A DNA stretch of 64,000 nt from CADEED01 sp020442965 (GTDB lineage Bacteria > Pseudomonadota > Gammaproteobacteria > Steroidobacterales > Steroidobacteraceae), in the NCBI GenBank assembly GCA_041395525.1, contig JAWLAH010000008.1, positions 41,007-105,006 on the forward strand. Reading direction: 5' to 3'. The notes beneath the pieces are model-generated. The model saw nothing but the letters and a program-made list of their open reading frames with translations. It did not search any database and had not been told where the DNA came from. Below, piece after piece: positions 26,163-34,521 of this stretch. Every line of letters begins with the position of its first letter. Position 1 is the stretch's first letter. A program made the translations under genes and the position numbers.

Positions 26163-26981
26163 ATGAAATATCGACACAGCTTCCACGCGGGCAACTTCGC
26201 TGACGTCCATAAGCACGTAACTCTGGTAGCCCTGCTCGATGCACTGCTGCGAAAGGATGCGGGCTTCCTCTACGTGGATACGCATGCGGGGCGGGGATCC
26301 TATGCGCTGGATCCGGCGCAGGCGGAATGGCGCGACGGCATCGGCAAAGTACTGGGTGCGACGCCCCGGTCGCCAGAGCTGGTGCGTTGGTTGGCACTCG
26401 GCTGTCCAAAGCCGGCGACCTATCTTGGCTCGCCCATGCTCGCCGCTGCCGTCCTGCGCGAGCTTGATCGCGCAGCGCTCTACGAATCCGACCCGGTCGA
26501 ATGCGCCGCGCTGCGCGAGTCACTGGCGGCTCGGGCGCGCACGCACGTAGCATGCAGCGACGGCTATCAGGCAATCAAAGCGTTGCTACCACCGCCGCAA
26601 CGACGCGGACTGATTTTCATCGATCCACCGTACGAAGAACCCGCGGACTTCGAACGAGTTGGCGAGGCACTAACGAATGGACTGCAGCGCTTCGCGACCG
26701 GTGTATTCTGCGTATGGGCGCCCATCAAGCATCTCGACGATCTGGAGCGCTGGGTCACACGTCTTGCACGCAGAATTACCAGACCACTGTTGCTGTCACA
26801 GCTGTGGCGTGCGCCGCGCGACGCGCGTGCAAGTCTCGCCGGTTCAGCGCTGTTGATCGTCAACCCGCCGTGGCGGATCGAGGATCGCATGCGTGCGTGG
26901 CTACCAGAGCTGCAGCGGATTCTCGCTGACAACTCAGGCGCGGGATCTGCGGTGAGCCTCATCGCGCCGCCGGCGGTTTGA
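26163..26981 (+). CDS. rlmJ: 23S rRNA (adenine-2030-N6)-methyltransferase RlmJ
   Basis: RlmJ methylates A2030 of 23S rRNA. The 272-residue product starts MKYRHSFHAGNFADVHKH, the family signature, continues with YVDTHAGRGSY (SAM binding) and has FIDPPYEE as the DPPY catalytic motif. The ATG at 26163 begins exactly at that signature; an upstream ATG at 26142 adds seven unconserved residues. The last 23 bp overlap the convergent anti-sigma-like gene. Confidence 0.95.
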   Translation: MKYRHSFHAGNFADVHKHVTLVALLDALLRKDAGFLYVDTHAGRGSYALDPAQAEWRDGIGKVLGATPRSPELVRWLALGCPKPATYLGSPMLAAAVLRELDRAALYESDPVECAALRESLAARARTHVACSDGYQAIKALLPPPQRRGLIFIDPPYEEPADFERVGEALTNGLQRFATGVFCVWAPIKHLDDLERWVTRLARRITRPLLLSQLWRAPRDARASLAGSALLIVNPPWRIEDRMRAWLPELQRILADNSGAGSAVSLIAPPAV

Positions 26982-27744
26982 GCGCGACCAGGAAATTCTC
27001 GAGCACGGCGTCGACGTCGCCGACGCCGTCGCGCGCCAGCACGGCGACCGAACCGCCCTGCACCGGCGCGATGACACCCGTATAGGGTGCTTCATCGAAG
27101 CGCTCGCGCGCAGCGCTATATTCGCCCGGCAGGATCATCACTGTTACCGGCCCGCGCGCGGATTGCACCACGAGGTGCGGCACGAACTTGCCGCGGAACC
27201 AGCAGCTCTGCGCATAGCTAACAACCGCCCCTGGCGCGAGCTCGATGCCCGACTTTCGCAGCACGAGCGCAAGTGCGGAATCGGGGACCGTCGCGGTACT
27301 GCGCCAGCTTGCCGCCTCGCCCTCAATGTGTGCCACGACGTCCGCAGCGAGTGACTGATCAGGCCGTGCGGCCCACAACAAAATGCCAATGGTCACTGCC
27401 AACACCAGAGAAGCTGCGAGTGCCAGACGCGCAAATGGTACACGTGCCTGCGTTGCTCTTTCGGGCGGTCGCCGCGCCGCCAGGTTGTCGCCTGATTCGA
27501 AGCCCCCGGACCGGCGCCGCGCCTCGTCCATCGCCATCGTCTGTGCGACAGGTACGGCCAGCGCCCGTGTGATCGCATGCTCGAGCCGCAGCATCTGACG
27601 CTGATAAGCCGCGCAGGACTCACAATCCCGCAAGTGATTCGCCAGCACCTCGGGCACGACAGTCGGCTCGGCTCCGATGCACAAGCGCGCCTGCTGGCAG
27701 TCGTACGCGCTGGCGCTCGAATTGTTAGTCGTCGATTCAGTCAT
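26959..27744 (-). CDS. DUF3379-like anti-sigma factor
   Basis: The 261-residue product has an N-terminal zinc-finger-like segment (HLRDCESCAAYQ, an HxxxCxxC motif typical of anti-sigma factors). One TM helix lies at about 105-123 (LALAASLVLAVTIGILLWAA), followed by a periplasmic domain with SYAQSCWFRGKFVPHLVVQ and VTVMILPGEY, matching DUF3379. It is encoded directly after an ECF sigma gene with a 4-bp ATGA-type overlap, so it most likely sequesters that sigma factor at the membrane. The signal it senses is unknown. Confidence 0.85.
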   Translation of the reverse strand: MTESTTNNSSASAYDCQQARLCIGAEPTVVPEVLANHLRDCESCAAYQRQMLRLEHAITRALAVPVAQTMAMDEARRRSGGFESGDNLAARRPPERATQARVPFARLALAASLVLAVTIGILLWAARPDQSLAADVVAHIEGEAASWRSTATVPDSALALVLRKSGIELAPGAVVSYAQSCWFRGKFVPHLVVQSARGPVTVMILPGEYSAARERFDEAPYTGVIAPVQGGSVAVLARDGVGDVDAVLENFLVALKPPAAR

Positions 27745-28265
27745 TCTGTCGCTACATCGTCGGATGTCAGGTAAACAGCCCGCAACTGGTTGCGCGCTCG
27801 AAATAGCCGCGTCAGCACCGCCTGCTGGGTAAGCGCCAGTTGATCAGCGATCTCCTGTGTCGTGAAGCCGCCCAGCACCTGCATGACCAGCGGTTCGCGA
27901 TATTCGTCGGCGAGGCCCATGATCGCGCGCCGCAAGTCATGCCATTCGCCATCAGGCTGTTGGGCCAACTCGTCGGATTCGGCAACGACGAGTTCATCCA
28001 GCTCAACGGTTGGCAAGCGCTTACGCTCGAACAAACGTGCATGTTCACGGCGCGCGATCGTGAACAGCCAGGATTTTACGGCGCCCCGATCCTTGAGGTC
28101 GCTCTGTGCCCGCCAGGCGCGTATCAGCGTCTCCTGCACGACATCCTCGGCCACCGCACGATCTCTCGCCAGCCAATAGGCGAAGCGAACCAGATCCGGC
28201 CGCAGTTCCTCCAGGAGGTGGCTAAACCCCTTGTCGGCGCGCTTTCCGGCCTCCGCTTCGATCAT
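27741..28265 (-). CDS. ECF-family RNA polymerase sigma factor
   Basis: The product, about 174 residues, has region 2 (LRPDLVRFAYWLARDRAVAEDVVQETLIRAWR) and region 4 (EYREPLVMQVLGGFTTQEIADQL...VLTRLFRARNQL) of ECF sigma factors. The ATG at 28265 is preferred; a TTG at 28292 would extend it into the divergent aroE leader. It is coupled to the DUF3379 anti-sigma gene. Its promoter must lie within the first codons of aroE, since the start codons are only about 46 bp apart. Confidence 0.92.
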   Translation of the reverse strand: MIEAEAGKRADKGFSHLLEELRPDLVRFAYWLARDRAVAEDVVQETLIRAWRAQSDLKDRGAVKSWLFTIARREHARLFERKRLPTVELDELVVAESDELAQQPDGEWHDLRRAIMGLADEYREPLVMQVLGGFTTQEIADQLALTQQAVLTRLFRARNQLRAVYLTSDDVATE

Positions 28266-28311
28266 GTATAAAGACCTGCCATTGAGGGCCAATATTGCGA
28301 GGGACAGTTCA

Positions 28312-29121
28312 TTGGATCAGTACGGCGTCGTCGGCCACCCGGTCAGCCATAGCTGGTCTCCCTTCATCCACGGCCTCTTTGCGCGCCAGACCGACCAGCG
28401 ATTGACCTATCGACTCTATGATATCGCGCCTGCGCAGTTCCGCGGCGAGGTCTTGGAGTTCTTTGCGCACGGCGGCAAGGGGCTGAATGTCACGGCACCA
28501 CATAAGGAAGCTGCGGCCGATCTCGCTAACGAGTTGACGGCTCGAGCCGAGCGAGCCGGCGCCGTCAACACCTTGATGATCGAAGGTGATCATCATCTTG
28601 TCGGCGACAACACCGATGGCGCCGGTCTGGTGCGCGATCTCGAACGGAACCTGAACGTACCGGTTGCGGATCGGCGCGTGCTGATACTGGGGGCAGGCGG
28701 TGCAGCGCGCGGCGTGCTGGGTCCGCTCCTGGGCCTCCAGCCCGCGGAGCTGATCGTCGCGAATCGTGGCGCCGACCGGGCCATCAATCTCGCCTCGCTG
28801 TTCGCCGATCTCGGCACCGTGCGCGGTTGCGGCTTTGCCGATCTGTCTGGCGAACCGTTCGATCTCGTCATTAACGCGACGTCCGCTGGACTCACCGGCG
28901 CCGTGCCCGACCTATCGCCCTCGATCGTCGGACGCGACACTATTTGCTACGACATGACCTACGGCAAGACCGACACACCGTTCGTGGTCTGGGCACAGCA
29001 GCGCGGCTGCGCGCAGGCGGTCAAAGGCTGGGGCATGTTGGTCGAACAGGCAGCAGAGTCTTTCTTTCTCTGGCGAGGCGTACGACCCGAGACCGCGCCG
29101 GTACTCGCCGTACTCAGTTGA
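28312..29121 (+). CDS. aroE: Shikimate dehydrogenase
   Basis: AroE reduces 3-dehydroshikimate with NADPH in aromatic amino-acid synthesis. The 269-residue product reads DQYGVVGHPVSHSWSPFIHG at the N-terminus, with catalytic Lys in NVTAPHKE and Asp in NTDGAG, and LILGAGGAARGVL for the cofactor. TTG at 28312 is chosen: it places Tyr and GNP-like GHP at the normal distance from the start and has GAGGGA about 8 bp upstream. ATG at 28264 is possible but adds sixteen atypical residues. Confidence 0.94.
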   Translation: MDQYGVVGHPVSHSWSPFIHGLFARQTDQRLTYRLYDIAPAQFRGEVLEFFAHGGKGLNVTAPHKEAAADLANELTARAERAGAVNTLMIEGDHHLVGDNTDGAGLVRDLERNLNVPVADRRVLILGAGGAARGVLGPLLGLQPAELIVANRGADRAINLASLFADLGTVRGCGFADLSGEPFDLVINATSAGLTGAVPDLSPSIVGRDTICYDMTYGKTDTPFVVWAQQRGCAQAVKGWGMLVEQAAESFFLWRGVRPETAPVLAVLS

Positions 29122-29135
29122 GGAATCGCTGATCC

Positions 29136-31151
29136 ATGATGAATCCACTGTTGCGCGGCGACACGCTGCCGCCTTTCCATGAAATTACTCCAGAGCTGAT
29201 CGAGCCGGCGATGCGCGAGCTGCTCGCGGCGCAGCGCCAGGCAATCGCCGCACTCGAAGCGCTGCCCGAACCCACATTTGCGACACTGGTCGAGCCGATC
29301 GAAGCGCTCAACCATCGTCTCGCGAAAGTCTGGTCACCGATTGGCTTGTTGAACAGCGCGCACAACAGCGCAGCCCTGCGTGCCAGTTACAATACCTGTC
29401 TGCCGCTCTTGACTAACTACTACACCGAGCTTGGTCAGAGCGAAGCACTGTACCGCGCCTACCGAGAGATCGCAGCACACGAGGGCTCGAAACTCGATCG
29501 CGACCAACGGCAAGTACTCGAGCATCAATTGCGTAATTTTCGCCTGGCGGGCGTCGGCCTGCCGGCAGACCGCAAGGCGCGTTTCAAGACCGTATCGATG
29601 CAGCTGTCACAGCTGCAGTCCAAGTTCGACGAAAACGTTCTCGATTCCACCAATGCTTGGAGTAGAACGGTAACTGATCCGCGCGAGCTCGACGGGCTGC
29701 CCGCCGCCGTGATCGAGCAGGCGCGCGCGCTCGCCAGCGAGCGCGGCCTGAGCGGTTGGGTACTCGCGCTGCAGCAGCCGACGTTTGTCGCGGTGATGTC
29801 GGACGCCGCGTCCCAGACGCTGCGGCATGATTTCTACGAGGCGTGGAGCACGCGCGCCTCCGATCGCGGGCCGACGGCCGGCAAATATGACAACACGCCT
29901 CTGATGCAGCAGATCGTGGCACTGCGGCACGAGCTCGCGACACTGGTCGGCTACGCTAACTACGCCGAATATGCGCTTGCCACCCGCATGGCCAAGACGC
30001 CGCACGAGGTGCTCGATTTTCTGCAGGCTATGGCGAATTCCGCACGTCAGTTTGCCGAGCACGAACTGGCCGAACTCGAGGCTTTTGCGGGGCGCAAACT
30101 CGAGGCGTGGGATATCGGCTACTACGCCGAACAACTTCAGCGCCAACGTTATGCGATTTCCCAGGAGGCGCTGCGTCCCTATTTTCAGCTACCGCGCGTC
30201 CTCGACGGCTTGTTTGCCGTCGCGCGGCGCTTGTTCGGCATCGTGATCATCGAGCGCAAGGCTGTGTCGGCTTGGCACCCGGACGTGCGCTTTTTCGATA
30301 TCCACAGGGATGATTCCATCATCGGCAGCTTCTATCTCGACCCGTATGCCCGCACTAACAAGCGATCCGGCGCCTGGATGGACGATTGTGTCGGCCGACA
30401 CTCGCTGAACGGCCAAATCACGGTGCCGGTCGCCTATCTAGTCTGCAACTTCCTCCCACCATTGGCCAACCAGCCCGCGCTCTTGACCCACGATGACGTT
30501 GTCACGCTGTTTCACGAATTCGGCCACGGCCTGCATCATCTGCTGACGCGTGTTACCTACCCCAGCATCGCGGGTATCAACGGCGTGTCGTGGGATGCAG
30601 TGGAACTACCGAGCCAGTTCATGGAGAACTTCGCCTGGCACCCGGACGTGCTGACGGCGATGAGCCAGCACATCGAAAGCGGCGAGCCGCTGCCAAATGA
30701 CACGCGTGACAAGCTGCTGGCAACGCGCGTATTTCACGCCGGGCTCGCCACCATGCGTCAACTCGAATTCGCGCTGTTCGATTTCCGCCTGCACGCCGAA
30801 TATGCGCCGGCGGCCGGCGCGCGGGTATTGGACTTATTGGCCGAGGTAAGGCGCGAGGTAGCGGTTGTTCAACCGCCGGACTGGAATCGTTTTGCACACA
30901 ACTTCGGGCATGTGTTCGCCGGGGGCTACGCGGCCGGCTATTACAGCTATAAGTGGGCCGAAGTGCTCGCCGCGGACGCGTTTTCGGCCTTTGAAGACTG
31001 CGGCTGTTTCGATCAGACGGTAGCCCGGCGATTCGTGGACGCCATCCTCGCGAGCGGCGGGAGTCGTGAGGCGCTCGATGCGTTCGTCGAATTTCGCGGC
31101 CGCGCGCCCGCGATCGAACCACTACTGAAGCAGCTCGGGCTCGCACCATGA
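29136..31151 (+). CDS. prlC: Oligopeptidase A (M3 metallopeptidase)
   Basis: PrlC is a cytoplasmic zinc peptidase that degrades signal peptides and other peptides. The 671-residue product, normal length for the family, starts MMNPLLRGDTLPPFHEITPE and carries the zinc motif HEFGHGLHHLL near residue 460. SYKWAEVLAADAFSAFE lies near the end. ATG 29136 has GAGGAA about 10 bp upstream. The stop overlaps the xth ATG, and aroE ends 14 bp before, so aroE-prlC-xth are probably cotranscribed. Confidence 0.95.
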   Translation: MMNPLLRGDTLPPFHEITPELIEPAMRELLAAQRQAIAALEALPEPTFATLVEPIEALNHRLAKVWSPIGLLNSAHNSAALRASYNTCLPLLTNYYTELGQSEALYRAYREIAAHEGSKLDRDQRQVLEHQLRNFRLAGVGLPADRKARFKTVSMQLSQLQSKFDENVLDSTNAWSRTVTDPRELDGLPAAVIEQARALASERGLSGWVLALQQPTFVAVMSDAASQTLRHDFYEAWSTRASDRGPTAGKYDNTPLMQQIVALRHELATLVGYANYAEYALATRMAKTPHEVLDFLQAMANSARQFAEHELAELEAFAGRKLEAWDIGYYAEQLQRQRYAISQEALRPYFQLPRVLDGLFAVARRLFGIVIIERKAVSAWHPDVRFFDIHRDDSIIGSFYLDPYARTNKRSGAWMDDCVGRHSLNGQITVPVAYLVCNFLPPLANQPALLTHDDVVTLFHEFGHGLHHLLTRVTYPSIAGINGVSWDAVELPSQFMENFAWHPDVLTAMSQHIESGEPLPNDTRDKLLATRVFHAGLATMRQLEFALFDFRLHAEYAPAAGARVLDLLAEVRREVAVVQPPDWNRFAHNFGHVFAGGYAAGYYSYKWAEVLAADAFSAFEDCGCFDQTVARRFVDAILASGGSREALDAFVEFRGRAPAIEPLLKQLGLAP

Positions 31152-31918
31152 GCTTCTCGATCGCAACCTGGAACGTGAACTCACTGCGCGTCCGTTTGCC
31201 GCATCTTGCCGACTGGTTGGCGGGTACGCCCGTCGATATTGTCGCGCTGCAGGAAACCAAACTACCCGACGCCGATTTCCCACACGCGGAGATCGCGAAG
31301 TTGGGCTATCAGTCGATCTCGAGCGGCCAGAAAACCTACAACGGCACGGCGCTGCTGACGCGCACGGCGCCGGCCGACGTAATTACGGACATACCGGGTC
31401 TTGATGATCCGCAGCGCCGCGTGCTGGCAGCTACGATCGGCGCGAATCGCGTCATCAATGTCTATGTACCGAACGGGCAAGCCGTGGACTCCGAGAAGTT
31501 CCAGTACAAGCTGCGCTGGCTGGCAGCTCTCAGAGACTGGCTCGTGGAGGAGATCAAACAGCACCCATCAATCGTTGTGCTCGGGGACTTCAACATTGCG
31601 CCAGCGGATGCCGATGTGCACGATCCGGCTGCCTGGGAGGGACGGAATCTCGTCAGCCCGCCCGAGCGCGCCGCCTTGCAGGAGCTGCTGGCAGCAGGAT
31701 TCACCGACGTGTTCCGGCGCTTTGAGCAACCGGCGCAGCGCTTCAGCTGGTGGGACTATAGGCAAGCCGCGTTCCGTCGCAATCATGGGTTGCGAATCGA
31801 TCTGATCCTCGCAAGCATACAGTTAGCCGCGCGCTGCCGTTCGTGCGTCATCGACCTGGAGCCGCGGCGCGCCGATCGGCCCTCCGATCACGCTCCGGTG
31901 ATCGCGCACTTCGACTGA
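31148..31918 (+). CDS. xth: Exodeoxyribonuclease III
   Basis: This AP endonuclease of base-excision repair is 256 residues long. Motifs are IATWNVNSLRVRL, LQETKLPD (catalytic Glu), YVPNGQ, LGDFNIAP, WDYR, GLRIDLIL and SDHAPVIA with the catalytic His. The ATG overlaps the prlC stop by four bases, showing translational coupling. Confidence 0.95.
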   Translation: MSFSIATWNVNSLRVRLPHLADWLAGTPVDIVALQETKLPDADFPHAEIAKLGYQSISSGQKTYNGTALLTRTAPADVITDIPGLDDPQRRVLAATIGANRVINVYVPNGQAVDSEKFQYKLRWLAALRDWLVEEIKQHPSIVVLGDFNIAPADADVHDPAAWEGRNLVSPPERAALQELLAAGFTDVFRRFEQPAQRFSWWDYRQAAFRRNHGLRIDLILASIQLAARCRSCVIDLEPRRADRPSDHAPVIAHFD

Positions 31919-31933
31919 CGATCCGCGCGCAAA

Positions 31934-31949
31934 CGTGACGCACGTCACG
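31934..31949. promoter_or_regulatory. Palindromic site upstream of the HD-domain gene
   Basis: CGTGACG and CGTCACG form a perfect 7-bp inverted repeat separated by CA, in the 114-bp gap before the gene at 32033. It resembles CRP/FNR-type sites (TGA-N-TCA core) with closer half-sites. Which regulator binds, if any, is unknown. Confidence 0.4.
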
Positions 31950-32032
31950 GCCTGTCTGCAGATCGCGCAGCTTTGCTGGTTTTTGGCCGTTGCGCTGCCT
32001 AGACTCGTCCATCCTAGTCACCTGTACCCCCG

Positions 32033-33025
32033 ATGCAGCAGCGGCGTAGCGACCACGACGTCACCGGCACAGTGCAAGTCAGTTCGGCACTCGCGGTGCG
32101 ACACGCGATTGAGGAGTTGTTCGCCAGCGTCTGGCCCGGGCAGTCATTTCCACTATTCACGCAGGCGTTCGACGACTTCGACCGGATGTTCACCGGACGG
32201 ATGCCCGGCTATTTCGGCGTCGACACGGTCTACCACGACCAGCAGCACACACTCGACATCACGCTCGCCACGGCGCGGCTGATCTGCGGCTACGAACTGC
32301 AGGCGGACCCGGCCAAGCGTTTCGGTGCGGAGCGCGCGATGGTCGGCATCATCATTGCGCTATTTCACGACGTTGGCTACCTGCGCAAATCAGCCGAACG
32401 CGAGCGGGCCAATGGCGCCGAGTTCACGAGTGTGCACGTCTCGCGCGGCGCAGCGTTCCTCGAGGACTACCTACCAAAAGTAGGTCTGTCGTCTTGGACG
32501 GCCGTTGCGACCGAAATCATCCATTACACCGGCTATGAGCGTTCGTTCGCGCAGATCTGCGCGCCCGATCCTCGCGACCATCGCATCGGCCACCTGGTAG
32601 GAACGGGCGACCTGCTCGCACAAATGGCCGATCGTTGTTACCTCGAAAAATGTCGCGACCGCCTGTACGCAGAATTCGTACTAGGCGGCGTGGCGTTGCC
32701 GATTGCGGCGAATGGCGCGGTACAGGTGAAGTACGCGTCTGGCCTCGATCTGTTGCGCCAGACGCCGCAGTTCATGGCTGAAATGCGCGCCAAGCGGCTG
32801 GAGATCGCTTTCGATCACGCGTACCGCTACCTGGAAATTCTGTTCGACGGCCGCAATCCGTATATCGAGGCGATCGATCGCAATGTCGAATACCTGCGGC
32901 AGGTCTTACGCAGCGAAAACTGGCGCCTATTGCGGCGTCAACCGCCCGTGTTCGCGGCGATAGACGACCCGATGGCCAATACCCGCGCACTGATGGTCGG
33001 TGCTGTCAGGAAAGCGTGGGGCTGA
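32033..33025 (+). CDS. HD-domain phosphohydrolase-like protein
   Basis: The 330-residue protein has an HD-type metal-binding pattern: YHDQQHTLD, ALFHDVGYLRKS (the HD pair) and IIHYTGYE. The C-terminal third (LEIAFDHAYRYLEILFDGRNPYIEAIDRNVEYL) is helical. HD proteins hydrolyse phosphates, including cyclic nucleotides, but HD-GYP signatures are not evident. No signal peptide or membrane helix is seen. The ATG at 32033 has no clear Shine-Dalgarno. The 3' end overlaps the convergent peptidase gene by 20 bp. Confidence 0.82.
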   Translation: MQQRRSDHDVTGTVQVSSALAVRHAIEELFASVWPGQSFPLFTQAFDDFDRMFTGRMPGYFGVDTVYHDQQHTLDITLATARLICGYELQADPAKRFGAERAMVGIIIALFHDVGYLRKSAERERANGAEFTSVHVSRGAAFLEDYLPKVGLSSWTAVATEIIHYTGYERSFAQICAPDPRDHRIGHLVGTGDLLAQMADRCYLEKCRDRLYAEFVLGGVALPIAANGAVQVKYASGLDLLRQTPQFMAEMRAKRLEIAFDHAYRYLEILFDGRNPYIEAIDRNVEYLRQVLRSENWRLLRRQPPVFAAIDDPMANTRALMVGAVRKAWG

Positions 33026-33725
33026 GCAGCGCACAGCTGTCCGGTGGATCGATCCGCGCCACATAGCGGTCAAACAAAGCGTCCAGTTGCGTGAGCACCT
33101 GCTCACGACCGTCCAGCTCACTGTTGTGCAACGCGCTCGCCAGCATCGCCGGTGTGAACTGCCGTCGTGCCTGCTCGGCGAGCGGCGCGTACGAGAGATG
33201 CCACGGTTCGGGCTGCACGCCACCTCGCGGCGTCACGTAGGGACGAAAGAAGCCGAAGGCGCTGCTACTCGTATCGAGCCACCTCGCAAGCGCCGCGTAA
33301 ACGCCACCCGGCGCGAACTCGGCCGGAACAAGCTGCGGTTGGTAGTCGGTCGGTGTCGCCGCAGCATCGATCACATCGAAATCGGTGCCCCAGTGATGCC
33401 GACTGGCGCCGGGCAAGGCCGACCATGCGAGTATCGCGGCGATCCGCGCGTCGCAATCGAGCGTGACTGCGTCGAGTCGCGCACCGTCGGACGCCAGTAA
33501 CGCTCGCTCGCCGCGAAACTTACCATTCCAGATCGCAAGCTGCCGATCGAAATCGCGAAAACTGGACACGGGCACGAGATCGATGCCTGCCGCGCTCGCC
33601 GCCGCACGCAGTGCGAGAAACGGCGCTACCACATCGACATGCAGTCGACAGCGGGGCTCGGACAGTTCCAGCAAGTGCGTGCACGCACGACCGGTAAGCT
33701 CGAGTTCATCGAAGGGCCGCATCAT
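33006..33725 (-). CDS. M15 family D-alanyl-D-alanine carboxypeptidase (VanY/LdcB-like)
   Basis: The 239-residue product contains VPVSSFRDFDRQLAIW, SRHHWGTDFDVID (SxHxxGxxxD, metal ligands) and EPWHLSYAP (third ligand His), the signature of the M15B peptidases that trim D-Ala from peptidoglycan stems. No signal peptide is obvious, which is odd for a wall enzyme. It overlaps the DsbA-like gene by 4 bp and converges with the HD gene. Confidence 0.9.
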   Translation of the reverse strand: MMRPFDELELTGRACTHLLELSEPRCRLHVDVVAPFLALRAAASAAGIDLVPVSSFRDFDRQLAIWNGKFRGERALLASDGARLDAVTLDCDARIAAILAWSALPGASRHHWGTDFDVIDAAATPTDYQPQLVPAEFAPGGVYAALARWLDTSSSAFGFFRPYVTPRGGVQPEPWHLSYAPLAEQARRQFTPAMLASALHNSELDGREQVLTQLDALFDRYVARIDPPDSCALLSPTLS

Positions 33726-34405
33726 GCGCTCGTGCTCTGGCCGCCCCCATCAGTGCGCAGCTGGTCAAAGACTTCGAGAAATGCCGCCGGTTCCTGCGCG
33801 CCGGAGAAGGCATAGCGCCCGGCGAAGATGAAGGTCGGCACACCGCTGATGCCGGCCTTCTGCGCCGCGTGCTCGAGACTCACGACCTGCTCCAGAACGG
33901 TCTCGTCCACCAGGGCGGCGTGCGCCATATCCTCGTCGCAGCCCACTTCGACAGCGGCCCTCACCAGCAATTCGGGATCGCTCAGGTTCTCTCCAGCGCT
34001 GAAGTGGCCCGCCATCAATCGCTCCTGCAGTCGACCCTGCCGTTCCGGTGCAGACGGCGAGCCCGTGCTGCCGACACGTTGCAACAATGCATGGGCGCGC
34101 CGGGTGTTAGGCAGCCACGCGGCGTCGCTGAATCGAAAATCGATATCGAGACCACGGCCGAGCTCGACAAGCTGTACCTGCACCGCCGCGAAACGGTTTG
34201 CGTCCCCGAAACGCATGCGCAGATACTCGGCCCGCGGCATGCCCTCGGCAGGTAGCTCAGGATTGAGTTCAAACGGTAGCCAGCGAACGACAAACCGCAA
34301 CGCGGGGCGTTCAGCGAGCGCCGCTTCGAGCCGTCGTTTGCCAACGTAGCACCAGGGACAAACCAGGTCCGAAAATACGTCAATCGGGATGATTTCCAAA
34401 TTCAT
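33722..34405 (-). CDS. DsbA-family (FrnE-like) thiol oxidoreductase
   Basis: The 227-residue cytoplasmic protein begins IIPIDVFSDLVCPWCYVGK with a CPWC active site, as in FrnE and 2-hydroxychromene-2-carboxylate isomerase relatives. The helical insert, then AGISGVPTFIFAGRYAFSGAQ with its cis-Pro loop, completes the DsbA thioredoxin fold. ATG 34405 is chosen because the fold begins there; the upstream ATG at 34456 adds seventeen unlikely residues. It overlaps the M15 peptidase gene by 4 bp. Confidence 0.9.
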   Translation of the reverse strand: MNLEIIPIDVFSDLVCPWCYVGKRRLEAALAERPALRFVVRWLPFELNPELPAEGMPRAEYLRMRFGDANRFAAVQVQLVELGRGLDIDFRFSDAAWLPNTRRAHALLQRVGSTGSPSAPERQGRLQERLMAGHFSAGENLSDPELLVRAAVEVGCDEDMAHAALVDETVLEQVVSLEHAAQKAGISGVPTFIFAGRYAFSGAQEPAAFLEVFDQLRTDGGGQSTSA

Positions 34406-34521
34406 AGCCCACATTCGAGGGATGCTTAATGCATCCGGCCTGAGACATTGTCGCATCGAGCCGACACAAGCGCCTTATAGAACGGCATAAGCATAGCCGC
34501 TAGTGCAAATCGGCAGTTAAG

